Assembly: GCF_024138395.1 (NCBI RefSeq)
Contig: NZ_JAMYDU010000026.1
Coordinates: 1-64,000 of the forward strand
Origin: Pseudomonas mandelii
GTDB lineage: Bacteria; Pseudomonadota; Gammaproteobacteria; Pseudomonadales; Pseudomonadaceae
Direction: 5' to 3'
Length of the DNA: 64,000 bases
The translations under genes and the position numbers were made by a program. Under the pieces are notes generated by a model that made no database searches, was not told where the DNA came from, and saw only the letters and a list, made by a program, of their open reading frames with translations. This document shows positions 43,714 through 52,963 of the stretch, piece by piece. Each line of letters begins with the position of its first letter. The stretch's first letter is position 1.

Positions 43714-45969
43714 TCATTCCTTGATGCAATCGACGGTGTAATGCCGTCCATTGCCCTCGTCTTCGTGTTGCAAGCCATGCACATCGGCGACAAATCCGGG
43801 GAAGCTGCTGTCGAACGTACGAGCAAACTTAAGGTAATCGATGATCGAACGGGTCGCTTCGGTAAACCGCTCGCCGGGCATGATCAACGGGATCCCCGGC
43901 GGGTATGGCACCAGCATTACCGCCGCGATCCGCCCGTCCAGAGCATCGATCGAAACAGCCTCAACCTCCCCGCGTACCAATTGATCATAGGCGTCCGCCG
44001 GCTTCATCGCGACTTCCGGCAGCACCGTGTACATGCGTTTGAGGTGTTTGGCCGTGGCATTGCTGCGATAACAGGCGTGCAATTGATCACACAGATCGCG
44101 CAGACCCATGCCCTGATAACGGCCAATATTGTGTTGCGCCACGCATGGCAGGCAGGTGGCCAGGCTGACGTTGGCGTCGTAACTGCGCTTGAACTCCAGC
44201 AGCTCGGTCAGCAGCGTGCTCCATTTGCCCTTGGTGATACCCATGGAAAACAGCACCAGAAACGAATACAGCCCGGTCTTTTCCACGACCAGCCCACGTT
44301 CCCAGAGGAATTTGCTGACCACCGCCGCCGGAATTCCCCGCGCGCTCAGGGCTCCGCCCGCCGTCAAACCCGGCATCACCAGCGTGACCTTGATTGGATC
44401 GAGCAGCACGTAGTCGTCGGTCACGCCGCCAAAGCCGTGCCAATCGGCGTCGGGTTGCAGCAACCAGTCTTCGGTGACGACATGCTCGATTCCCTCCGCC
44501 GAGGGTGGTTGCCAGATGGAAAACCACCAGTCATCGGCGGCAATATGCTGGCGCAAATTGGCCAGAGCCCGGCGAAAACTCAGGGCCTCGTCGAACATTT
44601 CCTGCAACAGCGAACGCCCGGCCGGCCCTTCCATCATCGCCGAGGCTACATCCAGCGAGGCGATGATGCTGTACTGCGGCGAGGTCGAGATGTGCATCAT
44701 GAATGCTTCGTTGAAACGGTCGCGATCCAGCTGCCGCGCACCACCGTCCTGAACGTGAATCATCGACGCCTGACTGAACGCCGCCAGCAGTTTGTGCGTG
44801 GAGTGCGTAGTGAACACCAGCGGGCTGTCTTCGCTGCGGGAAGTGCCCATGCCGTAACGGCTGGCGAAGAACTCGTGAAACGCCGCGTAGGCGAACCAGG
44901 CCTCGTCGAAATGCAACACCTCGACGCTGTTGCCCAGGCTCTGCTTGATCAGCTCGGCGTTGTAACAGAGGCCGTCGTAAGTCGAGTTGGTCACCACCGC
45001 CAACTTGACCTTGGGCTCGCGGCCCTGGGTCAGCGGGCTGGCGTCGATCTTGGCCTGGATCGATTCGCGGCTGAATTCGCTCAACGGAATCGGGCCGATA
45101 ATCCCCAGCTCATTGCGCTCCGGGCACAGGTACAACGGAATCGCACCGGTCATGATGATCGAGTGCAGCACCGACTTATGGCAGTTGCGATCCACCAGCA
45201 CCAAGTCATCGCGGGCCACCATGGAGTGCCAGACGATCTTGTTGGCGGTCGAGGTGCCATTGATCACGAAAAAGGTGTGATCGGCACCGAAATTGCGCGC
45301 GGCTCGCGCTTCTGCCTCGGCCAGCGGGCCGGTGTGATCGAGCAGCGAACCGAGTTCCGGTACCGACACCGACAAATCCGAACGCAGGGTGTTTTCCCCG
45401 AAGAACTGGTGAAACGCCTGCCCCACCGGGCTCTTGTGATAGGCCACGCCGCCGCCATGGCCGGGGGTGTGCCAGGAATAATTGGAGTCGGCGGTGTGTT
45501 GCACAAGCGCCTTGAAAAACGGCGGCAACAGACCGTCCAGATATTTGCGTGCCGCGCGGGCGACTTGCCGGGCAAGGAAGGGCACGGTGTCTTCGAACAA
45601 ATAAAGAATGCCGCGCAGCTGATTGAGTTCGGCCATGGCATCGGCTGGGGCATTTTCCAGGGTGACCTGTTCGCCGAGGGCAAAGATCGGCAGGTCTGGC
45701 GCCCGAACCCGTGCCAGGCGGATCAGCTCGGCCATGTTATGCAGAAGATGAGCATTGGTGCCGGCGTCTTCGGCGGCAATCAACATGCAAGAAAGGCCAT
45801 GATGGGTCGAGGCGACCAGACGCCCTTCGTTGTAATCGACCGCCGAGACGATGTTGAAGCCTTCCTGCTCAAGCTCCCGGGCGATGCCACGCACACGATC
45901 ACCGGCAACGGTGTCGGCCTTGATGTCGCGGTGGACGATCAGGACCGGGAATTTCAAATCTTTATACAT
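43714..45969 (-). CDS. ldcA: Lysine decarboxylase (Orn/Lys/Arg decarboxylase fold), LdcA-type
   Basis: 751 aa, PLP-dependent fold-type I decarboxylase with an N-terminal wing domain, a large PLP domain and a C-terminal domain. The PLP-binding lysine is about residue 393 in THSTHKLLAAFSQAS. The whole length and sequence strongly resemble P. aeruginosa LdcA (PA1818 as I remember it). That enzyme decarboxylates lysine to cadaverine and takes part in arginine catabolism. Generic annotation as arginine decarboxylase would be less specific. GNAT gene follows; dnaQ lies upstream in the same direction after about 280 nt, a gene order I also recall from PAO1. Confidence 0.92.
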   Translation of the reverse strand: MYKDLKFPVLIVHRDIKADTVAGDRVRGIARELEQEGFNIVSAVDYNEGRLVASTHHGLSCMLIAAEDAGTNAHLLHNMAELIRLARVRAPDLPIFALGEQVTLENAPADAMAELNQLRGILYLFEDTVPFLARQVARAARKYLDGLLPPFFKALVQHTADSNYSWHTPGHGGGVAYHKSPVGQAFHQFFGENTLRSDLSVSVPELGSLLDHTGPLAEAEARAARNFGADHTFFVINGTSTANKIVWHSMVARDDLVLVDRNCHKSVLHSIIMTGAIPLYLCPERNELGIIGPIPLSEFSRESIQAKIDASPLTQGREPKVKLAVVTNSTYDGLCYNAELIKQSLGNSVEVLHFDEAWFAYAAFHEFFASRYGMGTSRSEDSPLVFTTHSTHKLLAAFSQASMIHVQDGGARQLDRDRFNEAFMMHISTSPQYSIIASLDVASAMMEGPAGRSLLQEMFDEALSFRRALANLRQHIAADDWWFSIWQPPSAEGIEHVVTEDWLLQPDADWHGFGGVTDDYVLLDPIKVTLVMPGLTAGGALSARGIPAAVVSKFLWERGLVVEKTGLYSFLVLFSMGITKGKWSTLLTELLEFKRSYDANVSLATCLPCVAQHNIGRYQGMGLRDLCDQLHACYRSNATAKHLKRMYTVLPEVAMKPADAYDQLVRGEVEAVSIDALDGRIAAVMLVPYPPGIPLIMPGERFTEATRSIIDYLKFARTFDSSFPGFVADVHGLQHEDEGNGRHYTVDCIKE

Positions 45970-46115
45970 GGGGCTCGGTGTCCTGAGGCAGCAGACCGTG
46001 GCCTGCCAATAACCTCAGGGTAGAGGGTTGGAGCGCATGTGGCGAGGGGGATGCCCTGGAGCGGATCAGCTACTGCACTCTTTTGTGGCAAGGACAGCGG
46101 CCCGGACACCCCACC
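45970..46115. other. Spacer upstream of ldcA
   Basis: About 145 nt holding the presumed ldcA promoter and a degraded repeat-like stretch (TGTGGCGAGGGGGATGCC region). No gene is seen. Confidence 0.35.
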
Positions 46116-46236
46116 TGTAGCAGCTGCCGAAGGCTGCGTTCGAGGGCGAAGCCCTCGCCTGCGGTGTGTCAGGACGACTGCATATCACCTATTGCGACCG
46201 CTACGCGCTCGAACGCAGCCTGCGGCAGCTGCTACA
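46116..46236. repeat. Inverted repeat (TGTAGCAGCTGCCGAAGGCTG family)
   Basis: Outer arms TGTAGCAGCTGCCGAAGGCT and its imperfect complement (ending 46236) with an inner GAGGGCGAAGCCCTC palindrome only on the left. Same family as 40992, 50887 and 59466, but asymmetrical. Between the dnaQ stop and ldcA start region. Confidence 0.85.
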
Positions 46237-46249
46237 TGGATTCGGTGAG

Positions 46250-47008
46250 TTACGCCTGAGCCTTGGCCTCGGCCAATTGCTGCCACAGCGACGGAGCGCC
46301 GGCGGATTTGGCGATGGCTTCAAGGCGCGCAATGTGCTGGGCCAGGTCTTCTTCACTGGCGCGAATGATCCGGATCGGCTGACGATCGGCCGGCAGACGA
46401 CGGATTTCGGTGGCGGAGTTGTCCGCGCCTTCGCCTGAACCATTGCCATCGGACGCATTACCGGCCAGCGACAGGCTGGTCTGGCCGCCCGTCATGGTCA
46501 GGTAAACGTCGGCGAGAATCTCGGAGTCGAGCAAGGCGCCGTGCAGTTCACGGCCTGAGTTGTCGACGCCATAGCGTTTGCACAAGGCGTCGAGGCTGTT
46601 GCGCTGCCCCGGGTGACGTTCCCGGGCCATCATCAGGGTGTCGAGGATCGAGCAGTGTTGCGTGATGTCCGCGCGATCGTGGTGGCCCATCAGGGCGAAT
46701 TCGTTGTTGATGAAGCCAACGTCGAACGCCGCGTTATGGATGATCAACTGCGCGCCCTTGATGAACTCGAAGAATTCATCGGCCACTTCGGTGAAGCGCG
46801 GCTTGCCCACCAGGAATTCGTTAGTGATGCCGTGGACGCCGATGGCGCCTTCGTCACTCTCGCGATCCGGTTGCAGGTAAACGTGGAAATGCCGGCCGGT
46901 CAGGCGCCGACCAATCAACTCGACACAACCGATTTCGATAATCCGGTGGCCGTCGGTCACCGGCATGCCGGTGGTTTCGGTATCGAGTACAACGGATCTG
47001 GTGGCCAT
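46250..47008 (-). CDS. dnaQ: DNA polymerase III epsilon subunit (proofreading 3'-5' exonuclease)
   Basis: 252 aa. DEDDh exonuclease: Asp/Glu in VLDTETTGM (residues 7-15), HNAAFDVGFI (about 95-104) and ALLDSEILADVY (about 160-171), with a final His-containing H(x)ALLD block, all intact. The C-terminal tail (QPIRIIRASEEDLAQHI) is the part that binds the polymerase core. Just downstream of rnhA on the same strand, the arrangement shared with many gamma-proteobacteria. Confidence 0.97.
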   Translation of the reverse strand: MATRSVVLDTETTGMPVTDGHRIIEIGCVELIGRRLTGRHFHVYLQPDRESDEGAIGVHGITNEFLVGKPRFTEVADEFFEFIKGAQLIIHNAAFDVGFINNEFALMGHHDRADITQHCSILDTLMMARERHPGQRNSLDALCKRYGVDNSGRELHGALLDSEILADVYLTMTGGQTSLSLAGNASDGNGSGEGADNSATEIRRLPADRQPIRIIRASEEDLAQHIARLEAIAKSAGAPSLWQQLAEAKAQA

Positions 47009-47114
47009 CAGTGCTCAGCTCTCAACGGGTCAATCGTGCAAAAGCGGCGATGTTAACACGCTCGCCGGGGTCTTTCAGATACACCGTGTGGCACCCATCG
47101 CGAGCAGGCTCGCT

Positions 47115-47155
47115 CCACTGATCGTTCCCACGCTCTGCGTGGGAACGATCAGTGG
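47115..47155. repeat. Perfect 19-bp hairpin between rnhA and dnaQ
   Basis: Arms 47115-47133 and 47137-47155 (CCACTGATCGTTCCCACGC and complement) with a 3-nt loop. The core GTTCCCACGCTCTGCGTGGG recurs in Pseudomonas genomes, as I recall. It interrupts a half REP (CATCGCGAGCAGGCTCGCTC) just upstream. No T-run, so a terminator role is doubtful. Confidence 0.9.
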
Positions 47156-47164
47156 TCGGGGGGA

Positions 47165-47617
47165 TCAAGCCTGCTTGTACCCGCGCACTTCATCAACACC
47201 ACGATTGGCCAGTTGGTCGGCCCGTTCGTTGCCGTGATGGCCGATGTGCCCGCGCACCCATTTCCAGGTGACGTTGTGGCGGTTGACCTGCTCGTCGAGC
47301 AGTTTCCACAGGTCGGCGTTTTTCACCGGTTCCTTGGCAGCGGTTTTCCAGCCGCGTTTCTTCCAGTTGGCCATCCACTCGTTGATGCCTTTCATCACGT
47401 ACTGGGAGTCAGTTACCAGCAGTACGTCACAGGAGCGTTTGAGCTCTTCCAGGCCACGGATCGCGCCCATCAACTCCATGCGGTTGTTGGTGGTGTTGGC
47501 TTCGCCGCCCCAGAGTTCTTTTTCAATGCCCTTGCACACCAGCAACGCGCCCCAGCCGCCCGGGCCAGGGTTGCCCTTGCAGGCGCCATCGGTGAAGAGT
47601 TCTACGCTATCGCTCAT
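47165..47617 (-). CDS. rnhA: Ribonuclease HI
   Basis: 150 aa. Degrades RNA in RNA/DNA hybrids. Active-site carboxylates and flanks are visible: LFTDGACKGNPGPGGWG (7-23), NNRMELMGAIRGLE (about 44-57), LLVTDSQYVMKGI (about 66-78) and HIGHHGNERADQLA (about 123-136). Normal length. 92 nt from the methyltransferase stop, upstream in the same direction of dnaQ, as in enterobacteria. Confidence 0.97.
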   Translation of the reverse strand: MSDSVELFTDGACKGNPGPGGWGALLVCKGIEKELWGGEANTTNNRMELMGAIRGLEELKRSCDVLLVTDSQYVMKGINEWMANWKKRGWKTAAKEPVKNADLWKLLDEQVNRHNVTWKWVRGHIGHHGNERADQLANRGVDEVRGYKQA

Positions 47618-47709
47618 GCCAATCTATCCAGAAAATGCGGTGGCTCGCCGATCGGTGACCGACGATGCCCGAGGCCGGGGCGAACCCGGCCGGGAAAATA
47701 AAATGTGTA

Positions 47710-48468
47710 TTACGGTTCGAGGTGACGACGGTTGACCTTGGCCATCGGCAACGGAATCAGTTTGCCCATCGGTTCGCGCCGTTCCTGACGTACCGGGCGC
47801 AGGCCCACGACGATCTTGCGCGCGACCAATAAATAGAAGCCACCACCCGACAATTGCCAGTCACCGGCCTTGCGCTCCCAACCGGCCAGACGGGCCTGCC
47901 AGGCAGGCGACGCAAGGGGCGGACGATAGCACCCGAAGCGGCGTTTCTCCAGCGCGAAGCCCAGCAGGTTCAGCCAGTCGGCAACCCGCGACGGCGAAAT
48001 GCAACGGGCCTTGCGCAAGGCGTCATGGGCGAACACATGACGCAAGCCCCAGCTGCTCCAGGGGTTGATCCCGACAATCAGCAGATGCCCGCCAGGCCGA
48101 ACACTGCTCGCTGCTTCGCGCAGCAAACCGTGGGGCGACAGGCAGAAATCCAGCCCATGTTGCAACACCACCACATCGGCGGCGTGCTCGCTCAAAGGCC
48201 AGGCCTGTTCTTCGCAAACAATCTCGACCCCCGGCAACGGCGCACCGAGCCGCACATTGCGCTGGACCTGCGGTGCCGACGGCGGTGTTTGCGCCGAAGG
48301 GCCGTAATGCACCAGGTAACCGCCGAAGAAGCGCCCCAACTCGTCTTCGAGCATGCGTCGTTCTTCGTCCAGCAGAAATTGCCCGATGGGCCCGGACAGC
48401 CATTCACGGGCCGCGCTGATCAATGTCAGCCACTCAGGATCCGCCTGAGCAAACGCTTTATCGGTCAT
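47710..48468 (-). CDS. YafS-like class I methyltransferase-type protein
   Basis: 252 aa. Position between gloB (divergent) and rnhA matches E. coli yafS, and the C-terminal part has the methyltransferase core DVVVLQHGLDFCLSPHGLLREAA then VRPGGHLLIVGINPWS. The N-terminal half lacks a clear glycine-rich SAM-binding loop (motif I, E/DxGxG), reading LGAPLPGVEIV instead. The enzyme may therefore be altered or use a degenerate pocket. Start: ATG 48468, with GGAG seven nt before; the frame reaches 48480 only through TTG. Divergent from gloB with a 65-nt gap. Confidence 0.85.
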   Translation of the reverse strand: MTDKAFAQADPEWLTLISAAREWLSGPIGQFLLDEERRMLEDELGRFFGGYLVHYGPSAQTPPSAPQVQRNVRLGAPLPGVEIVCEEQAWPLSEHAADVVVLQHGLDFCLSPHGLLREAASSVRPGGHLLIVGINPWSSWGLRHVFAHDALRKARCISPSRVADWLNLLGFALEKRRFGCYRPPLASPAWQARLAGWERKAGDWQLSGGGFYLLVARKIVVGLRPVRQERREPMGKLIPLPMAKVNRRHLEP

Positions 48469-48533
48469 TGCATTCTCCAACGCGCCAGGAAGCTCTAAGA
48501 TGCGCCAATGTTTTCCGCTTGGCGAATCCGACG

Positions 48534-49301
48534 ATGATACAGATCACTGCCCTGCCCGCCTTCACCGACAACTACATCTGGTTGTTACAAGACCACGGCA
48601 CTCAGCGCTGCGCCGTGGTCGATCCGGGCGATGCCGCGCCAGTACAAGCCTGGCTCGCGGCGCACCCGGGTTGGGTATTAAGCGATATTTTGATCACTCA
48701 TCACCATCATGACCATGTCGGCGGCGTCGAGCGGCTGAAAAAAGCGACAGACGCGACCGTCTACGGCCCGGCCAGCGAAAACATCCCGGCGCGGGACGTG
48801 GCCCTCAAGGACAATGACCACATCAGCGTGCTGGGATGGGACTTCGACGTCATCCAGGTGCCGGGCCATACCCTGGGGCACATTGCCTTTTATCACCAGG
48901 GCCATTTGTTTTGCGGCGACACCCTGTTCGCCGCCGGTTGCGGACGGTTATTCGAAGGCACGCCCGAGCAAATGCATCACTCGCTGAGCCGCCTCGCAGC
49001 GCTGCCCGAAGACACGCTGGTGTACTGCACCCACGAGTACACCCTGAGCAATCTGAAGTTTGCCGCAGCGGTCGAACCGAACAACCCCGATACCCTCGAA
49101 CGCCTGGCCAAAGTGACCCGGCAACGCGAAGCCGGAATCATGACGCTGCCTTCGACGCTGACACTGGAAAAGCTCACCAATCCGTTTTTGCGTACCGGCG
49201 AAACATCCGTTAAAGAAAAAGTGGACGAACGGACCGGCACCAATAACCGGGCTCCGAGTGCGGTTTTTGCTGCTCTTCGAGCTTGGAAAGATACGTTCTA
49301 G
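48534..49301 (+). CDS. gloB: Hydroxyacylglutathione hydrolase (glyoxalase II)
   Basis: 255-aa beta-lactamase-fold hydrolase that cleaves S-lactoylglutathione to lactate and glutathione, the second step of methylglyoxal detoxification. The metal-binding THHHHDHVGG (about 54-63), GHTLGH (about 108-113) and VYCTHEYTLSNLKFA (about 160-175) are all there. ATG 48534 is the family start; the frame upstream has none of the family sequence. Followed by mltD with about 100 nt between. Confidence 0.97.
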   Translation: MIQITALPAFTDNYIWLLQDHGTQRCAVVDPGDAAPVQAWLAAHPGWVLSDILITHHHHDHVGGVERLKKATDATVYGPASENIPARDVALKDNDHISVLGWDFDVIQVPGHTLGHIAFYHQGHLFCGDTLFAAGCGRLFEGTPEQMHHSLSRLAALPEDTLVYCTHEYTLSNLKFAAAVEPNNPDTLERLAKVTRQREAGIMTLPSTLTLEKLTNPFLRTGETSVKEKVDERTGTNNRAPSAVFAALRAWKDTF

Positions 49302-49400
49302 GGAGGCTGCTTGCTGATACAAAAATTCTGAATGGTTGACCGAAGGGGGTGCGCTTTCTAGAATCGCCCGACATTTTTGCCCGGAACTTACTTCCAGCCA

Positions 49401-50855
49401 ATGTCGTCACCTATTCGTAAAGCCATCAATTCAGACGCATTGACCCGCTTGGCTCAAGCCATCGCGGTGGCTGTGTCCGCCACTTTGGCGGGCTGTTCCA
49501 GCCATGTGCCGCAGACCGAAGCGACACACACGCCGAACATCGCCGCTCGAGCCAAGCAAAAACCCATCTGGCTCAGCGAAAAACCGACACCGCAAATTCC
49601 ACAGGACGTCTGGGAGCGCATGCGCCAAGGCTTCCAGTTGCAGGACAACCTGGGCGTCAACCCGCGCATCGAGCAACAGCGCCTGTGGTTCGCCAGTAAC
49701 CCGTCCTTCCTCGAAAACGCCGGCGAACGCGGCAGCCTCTACATTCACTACATCGTCGAACGCCTTGAAGAACGCAACATGCCGCTGGAACTGGCGCTGT
49801 TGCCGGTGATTGAAAGCGCCTACAACCCGATGGCCTATTCCCGGGCCAACGCGGTGGGTCTTTGGCAATTCATTCCTTCCACCGGGCGTTACTTCAACCT
49901 GCGTCAGACCCGCTTCTATGATGGCCGTCGCGACATCACCGCCTCGACCACCGCGGCCATGGATTACCTGACCCGCCTGCACGACATGTTCAACGGTGAC
50001 TGGTTGCTGGCCCTGGCGGCCTACAACGCTGGCGAAGGCACGGTCAGCCGGGCCATCGAGCGCAACGAACGACTCGGCCTGCCAACCGATTACTGGAACC
50101 TGCCGCTGCCTGCTGAAACCCAGGCCTATGTGCCGAAACTGCTGGCATTGTCGCAAGTGGTCCTGGCGCCCGAAGCCTATGGCGTGAACCTCAACCCGAT
50201 CGCCAACGAACCGTACTTCCAGGTCGTCGAAATCAACCAGCGCATGGACCTGTCCAAGGTTGCCGCGGTGGCTAACATCGACGAAGACGAACTGTTCCAG
50301 CTCAACCCGGCCTTCAAGCAGCGCACCACCATCGACGGCCCCCAGCATCTGCTGGTGCCAACATCCAAGGCGCAACTGCTGACGACCAGCCTGTCGACCA
50401 TGCGCCCCGAAGAGCTGATCAGTCCGCGTTCGCTCAAGCCGGTGTTCGAAGGCGCAGACGACAGCGAAATCGCCAGCCTCAAGCGCGCCTATCGGGTCAA
50501 GCGCGGCGACAACCTGGGCACCATTGCCAAGGCCAACAAGGTCGACGTCAAGGACCTGCAACGCTGGAACAAACTGACCGGCAAGAATCTCAAGGTCGGC
50601 CAGACCCTGGTAATGCAAGACACCACCAAGCGCAAATCCGGGCGCGTCAACACAGTGGTCGCGGCGAACAGCAAGGCGAACGGCAAGGTAACCAACAAGA
50701 CGCAAAAGACCCAATACAAGGTCAAGCAAGGCGACTCACTGTACATGGTCGCCAAACGCTTCAACGTTGAAATGCAGCACCTCAAGCGCTGGAACCCTCG
50801 GGTTGGCCAGGCGCTGAAACCGGGGCAGATGCTGACGGTTGCTTCGCCGAATTAA
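49401..50855 (+). CDS. mltD: Membrane-bound lytic murein transglycosylase D
   Basis: 484 aa. A lipoprotein signal with lipobox LAGC (Cys32), then a family-1 lytic transglycosylase domain with the catalytic Glu in LLPVIESAYNPMAYSRANAVGLWQF (about 135-160). LysM repeats follow: YRVKRGDNLGTIAKANKVD and YKVKQGDSLYMVAKRFNVE near the C-terminus, plus a diverged one before them (VAAVANIDEDELFQLNPAF). It cleaves peptidoglycan in the cell envelope. The ATG at 49401 is chosen over the frame start 49377 because it gives the correct N-terminal charge and lipobox distance. Confidence 0.96.
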   Translation: MSSPIRKAINSDALTRLAQAIAVAVSATLAGCSSHVPQTEATHTPNIAARAKQKPIWLSEKPTPQIPQDVWERMRQGFQLQDNLGVNPRIEQQRLWFASNPSFLENAGERGSLYIHYIVERLEERNMPLELALLPVIESAYNPMAYSRANAVGLWQFIPSTGRYFNLRQTRFYDGRRDITASTTAAMDYLTRLHDMFNGDWLLALAAYNAGEGTVSRAIERNERLGLPTDYWNLPLPAETQAYVPKLLALSQVVLAPEAYGVNLNPIANEPYFQVVEINQRMDLSKVAAVANIDEDELFQLNPAFKQRTTIDGPQHLLVPTSKAQLLTTSLSTMRPEELISPRSLKPVFEGADDSEIASLKRAYRVKRGDNLGTIAKANKVDVKDLQRWNKLTGKNLKVGQTLVMQDTTKRKSGRVNTVVAANSKANGKVTNKTQKTQYKVKQGDSLYMVAKRFNVEMQHLKRWNPRVGQALKPGQMLTVASPN

Positions 50856-50886
50856 GATTGATGTGATGCCGAAAAGATCGCAGCCC

Positions 50887-51019
50887 TGTAGCAGCTGGCG
50901 AAGCCTGCGTTCGGCTGCGCAGCAGTCGTAAAATCAGAGATTGCAATACGTCAGGCAAACCACGTTAGCCGGATTCACGACTGCTGCGCAGCCGAACGCA
51001 GGCTTCGCCAGCTGCTACA
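50887..51019. repeat. Inverted repeat (TGTAGCAGCTGGCGAAGCCTG family)
   Basis: Near-perfect arms of about 45 nt (50887-50930 and 50976-51019) with a 45-nt loop. Same family as 40992 and 59466 with a one-base change in the core (GCCGAGCC to GGCGAAGCC). Between mltD and the Yej operon. Confidence 0.93.
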
Positions 51020-51130
51020 CGGCGGCACCGGCACAATTAACGACGCATTAAACCCCCGTCTTTTTCCTGTCGATACAAGCTGTTACTGTACGGCCCACAA
51101 AGCCCAAGCCGCCTGGATCGGATCTCTGAC

Positions 51131-52963
51131 TTGAAGCGTCCCCTCCTCCTGCTCCTGATCAGCCTGGCCTTGAGCTCCCCCGCAAGCGCGACGATCAGCG
51201 AAAGCCATGGTTATGCGCAGTTCGGCACGCTCAAGTACCCGGCCAGATTTACCCACTTCGACTGGGTCAACCCGCAAGCGCCCAAGGGCGGTACGTTGCG
51301 GGTGATGGCGTTTGGCACCTTCGATACGCTCAACCCTTACACATTCAAAGGCTCGAGCCCGGTTTCCACCGGCAACTTCCTGCAGTACGGCATCAACGAA
51401 CTCAATGAACCATTGATGGTCGGCACCGGCCAATACGCGCCGTCCGGCGATGAGCCGACCTCCAGTTATGGCCTGATTGCCCAATCGGTGGAATACAGCG
51501 AGGACCGCAGTTGGGTGGTGTTCAACCTGCGCCCCGAAGCGCGTTTCCACGATGGCACGCCGATCACCGCTTACGACGTCGCGTTTTCTTACCGTTTGCT
51601 GCTCAAGGACGGTCACCCGCAATACCGCACCAACCTTCAGGAAGTGTCGCGGGTGGATATCCTCAGCCCACGGCGCATCCGTTTCGTCTTCAAGCGCGCC
51701 GGCAATCCGCTGCTGATCCTGCGTCTGGGCGAGTTGCCGGTGTTGCCCCAGCATTACTGGGAAGGTCGCGACTTCAAGGCCACCACCTTCGAGCCGCCAT
51801 TGGGCAGCGGGCCGTATCGCATCACCTCGGTAACGCCCGGGCGGCAGATTATTTTCGAACGGGTCAAGGATTATTGGGGCAAGGACCTGCCGGTCAATCG
51901 CGGCAAGTACAACGTCGATCGCATGGAAGTCGAGTTTTACCGTGACAGCGACGTGGCTTTCGAAGCGTTCAAGGCCGGCGAGTTCGACATTTACATTGAG
52001 CATCAGGCGAAGAACTGGGCCAACGGTTACAACTTCCCCGCCGTGCGCCGTGGCGAGGTGATCAAGGCGCAAATCGCGCATCAGATTCCGACCCAGAGCC
52101 AGGGCTTGTTCATGAACACCCGGCGACCGGCCTTCGCCGAGGCCAAGGTCCGCGAAGCGCTGGGGCTGATGTTCGACTTCGAGTGGACCAACCGCACGCT
52201 GTTCAGCGGCGCCTACAAGCGCGCCATGAGTTATTACCCCAACAGCGAGTTCTCCGCCACCGGGCTACCAGTCGGTCATGAATGGCTGCTGCTCAAGCCC
52301 TATCGCGATCAGTTGCCCGCCAAGCTGCTCACAGAGCCGTTCAGCCTGCCGCAGACCGAAGGCCGCGGCATTCCGCGAGAAACCATGCGCCAGGCCTTGA
52401 GCCTGCTGGCCGAGGCCGGCTGGAAGCTCCACGGTCAGCGGCTACAGAACAGCATCGGCCAACCGCTGCGCTTCGAGATCCTGCTGGTCAATCCGAACCT
52501 GGAACGCATCCTTCAGCCCTACGTCGAAAACCTCGCCAGCATCGGCATCGATGCACGGCTGCGCACGGTCGATCGTGCTCAGTACAAGCAGCGCCTCGAT
52601 CAGTTCGATTTCGACATGATCCTGATGACCCTCAACCAGACCCTCAGCCCGGGCCTGGAACAATGGCAGTACTTCCACTCCAGCCAGGTCGGGGTCAAGG
52701 GCAGCAAGAATTACGCCGGTATCGCCAACCCGATTGTCGACCATTTGCTCGAACAACTGCTCGCCGCCCAGACCCGCGATGCACAAGTCGCCGCCGGCAA
52801 GGCGCTCGACCGGGTGCTGCTGTGGCAGCACTACATCATTCCCAATTGGTACCTCAATTATCACCGCCTGGCCTACCGCAACCGGTTCGCCTTCGTCACC
52901 ACGCCGCCCTACACCCTGGGCCTGAGCGCGTGGTGGCTGAAATCTTCGGAGAAAGATCGATGA
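51131..52963 (+). CDS. Extracellular solute-binding protein, YejA/peptide class (first copy)
   Basis: 610 aa. A signal peptide (Leu-rich core 4-16, Ala-Ser-Ala near 18-20) is followed by an SBP_bac_5 domain: RFHDGTPITAYDVAFSYRLL, PPLGSGPYRITSV and VNRGKYNVDRMEVEFYRDSDV. It is typical of oligopeptide or microcin C binding proteins. Periplasmic. The start appears to be a TTG at 51131, since no ATG precedes the signal peptide in frame. Its stop overlaps the second binding protein's ATG (ATGA). Confidence 0.93.
   Translation: MKRPLLLLLISLALSSPASATISESHGYAQFGTLKYPARFTHFDWVNPQAPKGGTLRVMAFGTFDTLNPYTFKGSSPVSTGNFLQYGINELNEPLMVGTGQYAPSGDEPTSSYGLIAQSVEYSEDRSWVVFNLRPEARFHDGTPITAYDVAFSYRLLLKDGHPQYRTNLQEVSRVDILSPRRIRFVFKRAGNPLLILRLGELPVLPQHYWEGRDFKATTFEPPLGSGPYRITSVTPGRQIIFERVKDYWGKDLPVNRGKYNVDRMEVEFYRDSDVAFEAFKAGEFDIYIEHQAKNWANGYNFPAVRRGEVIKAQIAHQIPTQSQGLFMNTRRPAFAEAKVREALGLMFDFEWTNRTLFSGAYKRAMSYYPNSEFSATGLPVGHEWLLLKPYRDQLPAKLLTEPFSLPQTEGRGIPRETMRQALSLLAEAGWKLHGQRLQNSIGQPLRFEILLVNPNLERILQPYVENLASIGIDARLRTVDRAQYKQRLDQFDFDMILMTLNQTLSPGLEQWQYFHSSQVGVKGSKNYAGIANPIVDHLLEQLLAAQTRDAQVAAGKALDRVLLWQHYIIPNWYLNYHRLAYRNRFAFVTTPPYTLGLSAWWLKSSEKDR

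Noticed and set aside
43741..46023. 760-aa plus-strand frame opposite ldcA
   Set aside because: Antisense shadow of a well-conserved gene; no family and poor start.
47115..47155. Perfect hairpin as an intrinsic terminator of rnhA
   Set aside because: No T-run follows on either strand, and the same palindrome recurs as a repeat, so it is listed as a repeat instead.
52282..52959. Extended N-terminus of the second binding protein inside the first gene
   Set aside because: It is read in another frame of the preceding gene; the ATG at 52960 with a signal peptide and ATGA overlap is clearly the start.
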